Source: Candidatus Latescibacterota bacterium
GTDB taxonomy: Bacteria; Latescibacterota; Latescibacteria; Latescibacterales; Latescibacteraceae
Assembly (NCBI GenBank): GCA_018656855.1
Contig: JABHYP010000314.1
Location: 1 to 7,283, forward strand
Reading direction: 5' to 3'
Length of the DNA: 7,283 bases
Part shown: positions 7,095-7,283 of the stretch, piece after piece
Numbering within the stretch: position 1 is the first letter of the stretch
Layout of the letters: each line of letters begins with the position of its first letter
The notes under the pieces: generated by a model
Told to the model about the DNA's origin: nothing
The model's database searches: none
What the model saw: the letters and a program-made list of their open reading frames with translations, nothing else
Program-made: the position numbers and the translations under genes

Positions 7095-7156
7095 ATACGG
7101 AACTTGTAGTTGTGGGTGATAGATATAGTTTGGCATTTCTCATATCACGCGGGATT

Positions 7157-7173
7157 GGTATTCCTCTAATACC
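7157..7173. repeat. Small hairpin GGTATT-CCTCT-AATACC
   Basis: A perfect 6-base stem with a 5-base loop. On the plus strand it is followed by GCTTATCTTTTA, too weak and interrupted for a clear intrinsic terminator. It lies 34 bases upstream of the candidate gene start at 7208 and could be a leader hairpin or operator. Confidence 0.35.
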
Positions 7174-7207
7174 GCTTATCTTTTATCGCCGCAAACATTA
7201 AACACAA

Positions 7208-7283
7208 ATGCCCAAAAAGCATGGGGACGAGTCAAAAAAAGAGGTTCTGTCGCCTCACAGTATTTTTTTCACTCCGGGAATCG
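7208..7283 (+). CDS. Possible start of an unidentified protein, cut by the window edge
   Basis: An ATG at 7208 follows an in-frame TAA (7199-7201) and opens 25 codons with no stop to the window end. The product begins MPKKHGDESKKEVL and continues SPHSIFFTPGI. The composition looks protein-like (charged start, then hydrophobic), and the surrounding DNA is less AT-rich than the intergenic stretch. No ribosome site is evident upstream (CATTAAACACAA). The length is too short to identify a family. The competing reading is the end of a minus-strand gene, IPGVKKIL followed by TGA at 7257-7255, with a weak GAGG/CCTC hairpin and seven T after it. I slightly prefer the plus-strand start, with low confidence. 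Confidence 0.3.
   Translation, partial: MPKKHGDESKKEVLSPHSIFFTPGI

Larger units (their letters stand above)
6836..7207. other. AT-rich intergenic region with inverted repeats
   Basis: This stretch of about 370 bases contains no believable gene. Its part from about 6881 to 7060 is strongly AT-rich (runs such as TATAATATA and TTATTATATA), the part from 7072 to 7207 less so. It holds the leader hairpin at 6859-6880, two interleaved inverted-repeat pairs (6941-6950 with 7062-7071; 7019-7026 with 7087-7094) and a small hairpin at 7157-7173. If the gene at 7208 is real, this is a divergent promoter region; otherwise it is the leader of the minus-strand pair. No convincing -35/-10 pair could be picked out among the many AT matches. 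Confidence 0.6.

Noticed and set aside
7124..7132. Bacteroidota-type TAnnTTTG promoter element near TATAGTTTG
   Set aside because: The number of bases between TA and TTTG is one or three, not two, and no partner TTTG at the -33 position was found.

Overview
The window holds three substantial protein genes and one possible gene start at the right edge. There is no tRNA, rRNA, CRISPR array, insertion sequence or phage gene. The modest, somewhat AT-rich composition points to a didermal bacterium of the broad FCB assemblage: Bacteroidota relatives or candidate phyla such as KSB1, Zixibacteria, Latescibacterota or Marinimicrobia. So do a YPNPFNP-type C-terminal sorting domain, ASH (choice-of-anchor D) modules, a DUF4159 protein with a TonB-like N-terminus, and a large cysteine-poor outer-membrane-type protein with an acidic calcium-loop insert. 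The phylum cannot be fixed from this sequence alone.

Layout. (1) Bases 1-2283, plus strand: the 3' part of a long, multi-domain secreted or surface protein ending in a type A sorting domain; its true start lies left of the window. (2) Bases 2284-2437: a short convergent junction with no convincing terminator. (3) Bases 2438-5437, minus strand: a 999-residue exported protein, probably an outer-membrane beta-barrel, with four thrombospondin-type-3-like acidic loops arranged as an internal duplication. (4) Bases 5438-5590: an AT-rich gap. (5) Bases 5591-6835, minus strand: a DUF4159 protein held in the inner membrane by a single TonB-like N-terminal segment. (6) Bases 6836-7207: an AT-rich intergenic stretch rich in inverted repeats. 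(7) From 7208: a possible plus-strand gene start cut by the window edge; the opposite strand offers a competing reading.

How the genes may work together. The DUF4159 gene precedes the barrel-like gene on the same strand with a 153-base gap, so they may be co-transcribed. The inferred picture is an inner-membrane protein reaching into the periplasm, paired with an outer-membrane protein. The sorting-domain protein is convergent to this pair and is probably a separate unit, although it too is destined for the envelope or exterior. No enzyme active site is recognisable, so all functional statements beyond localisation and fold are inference.
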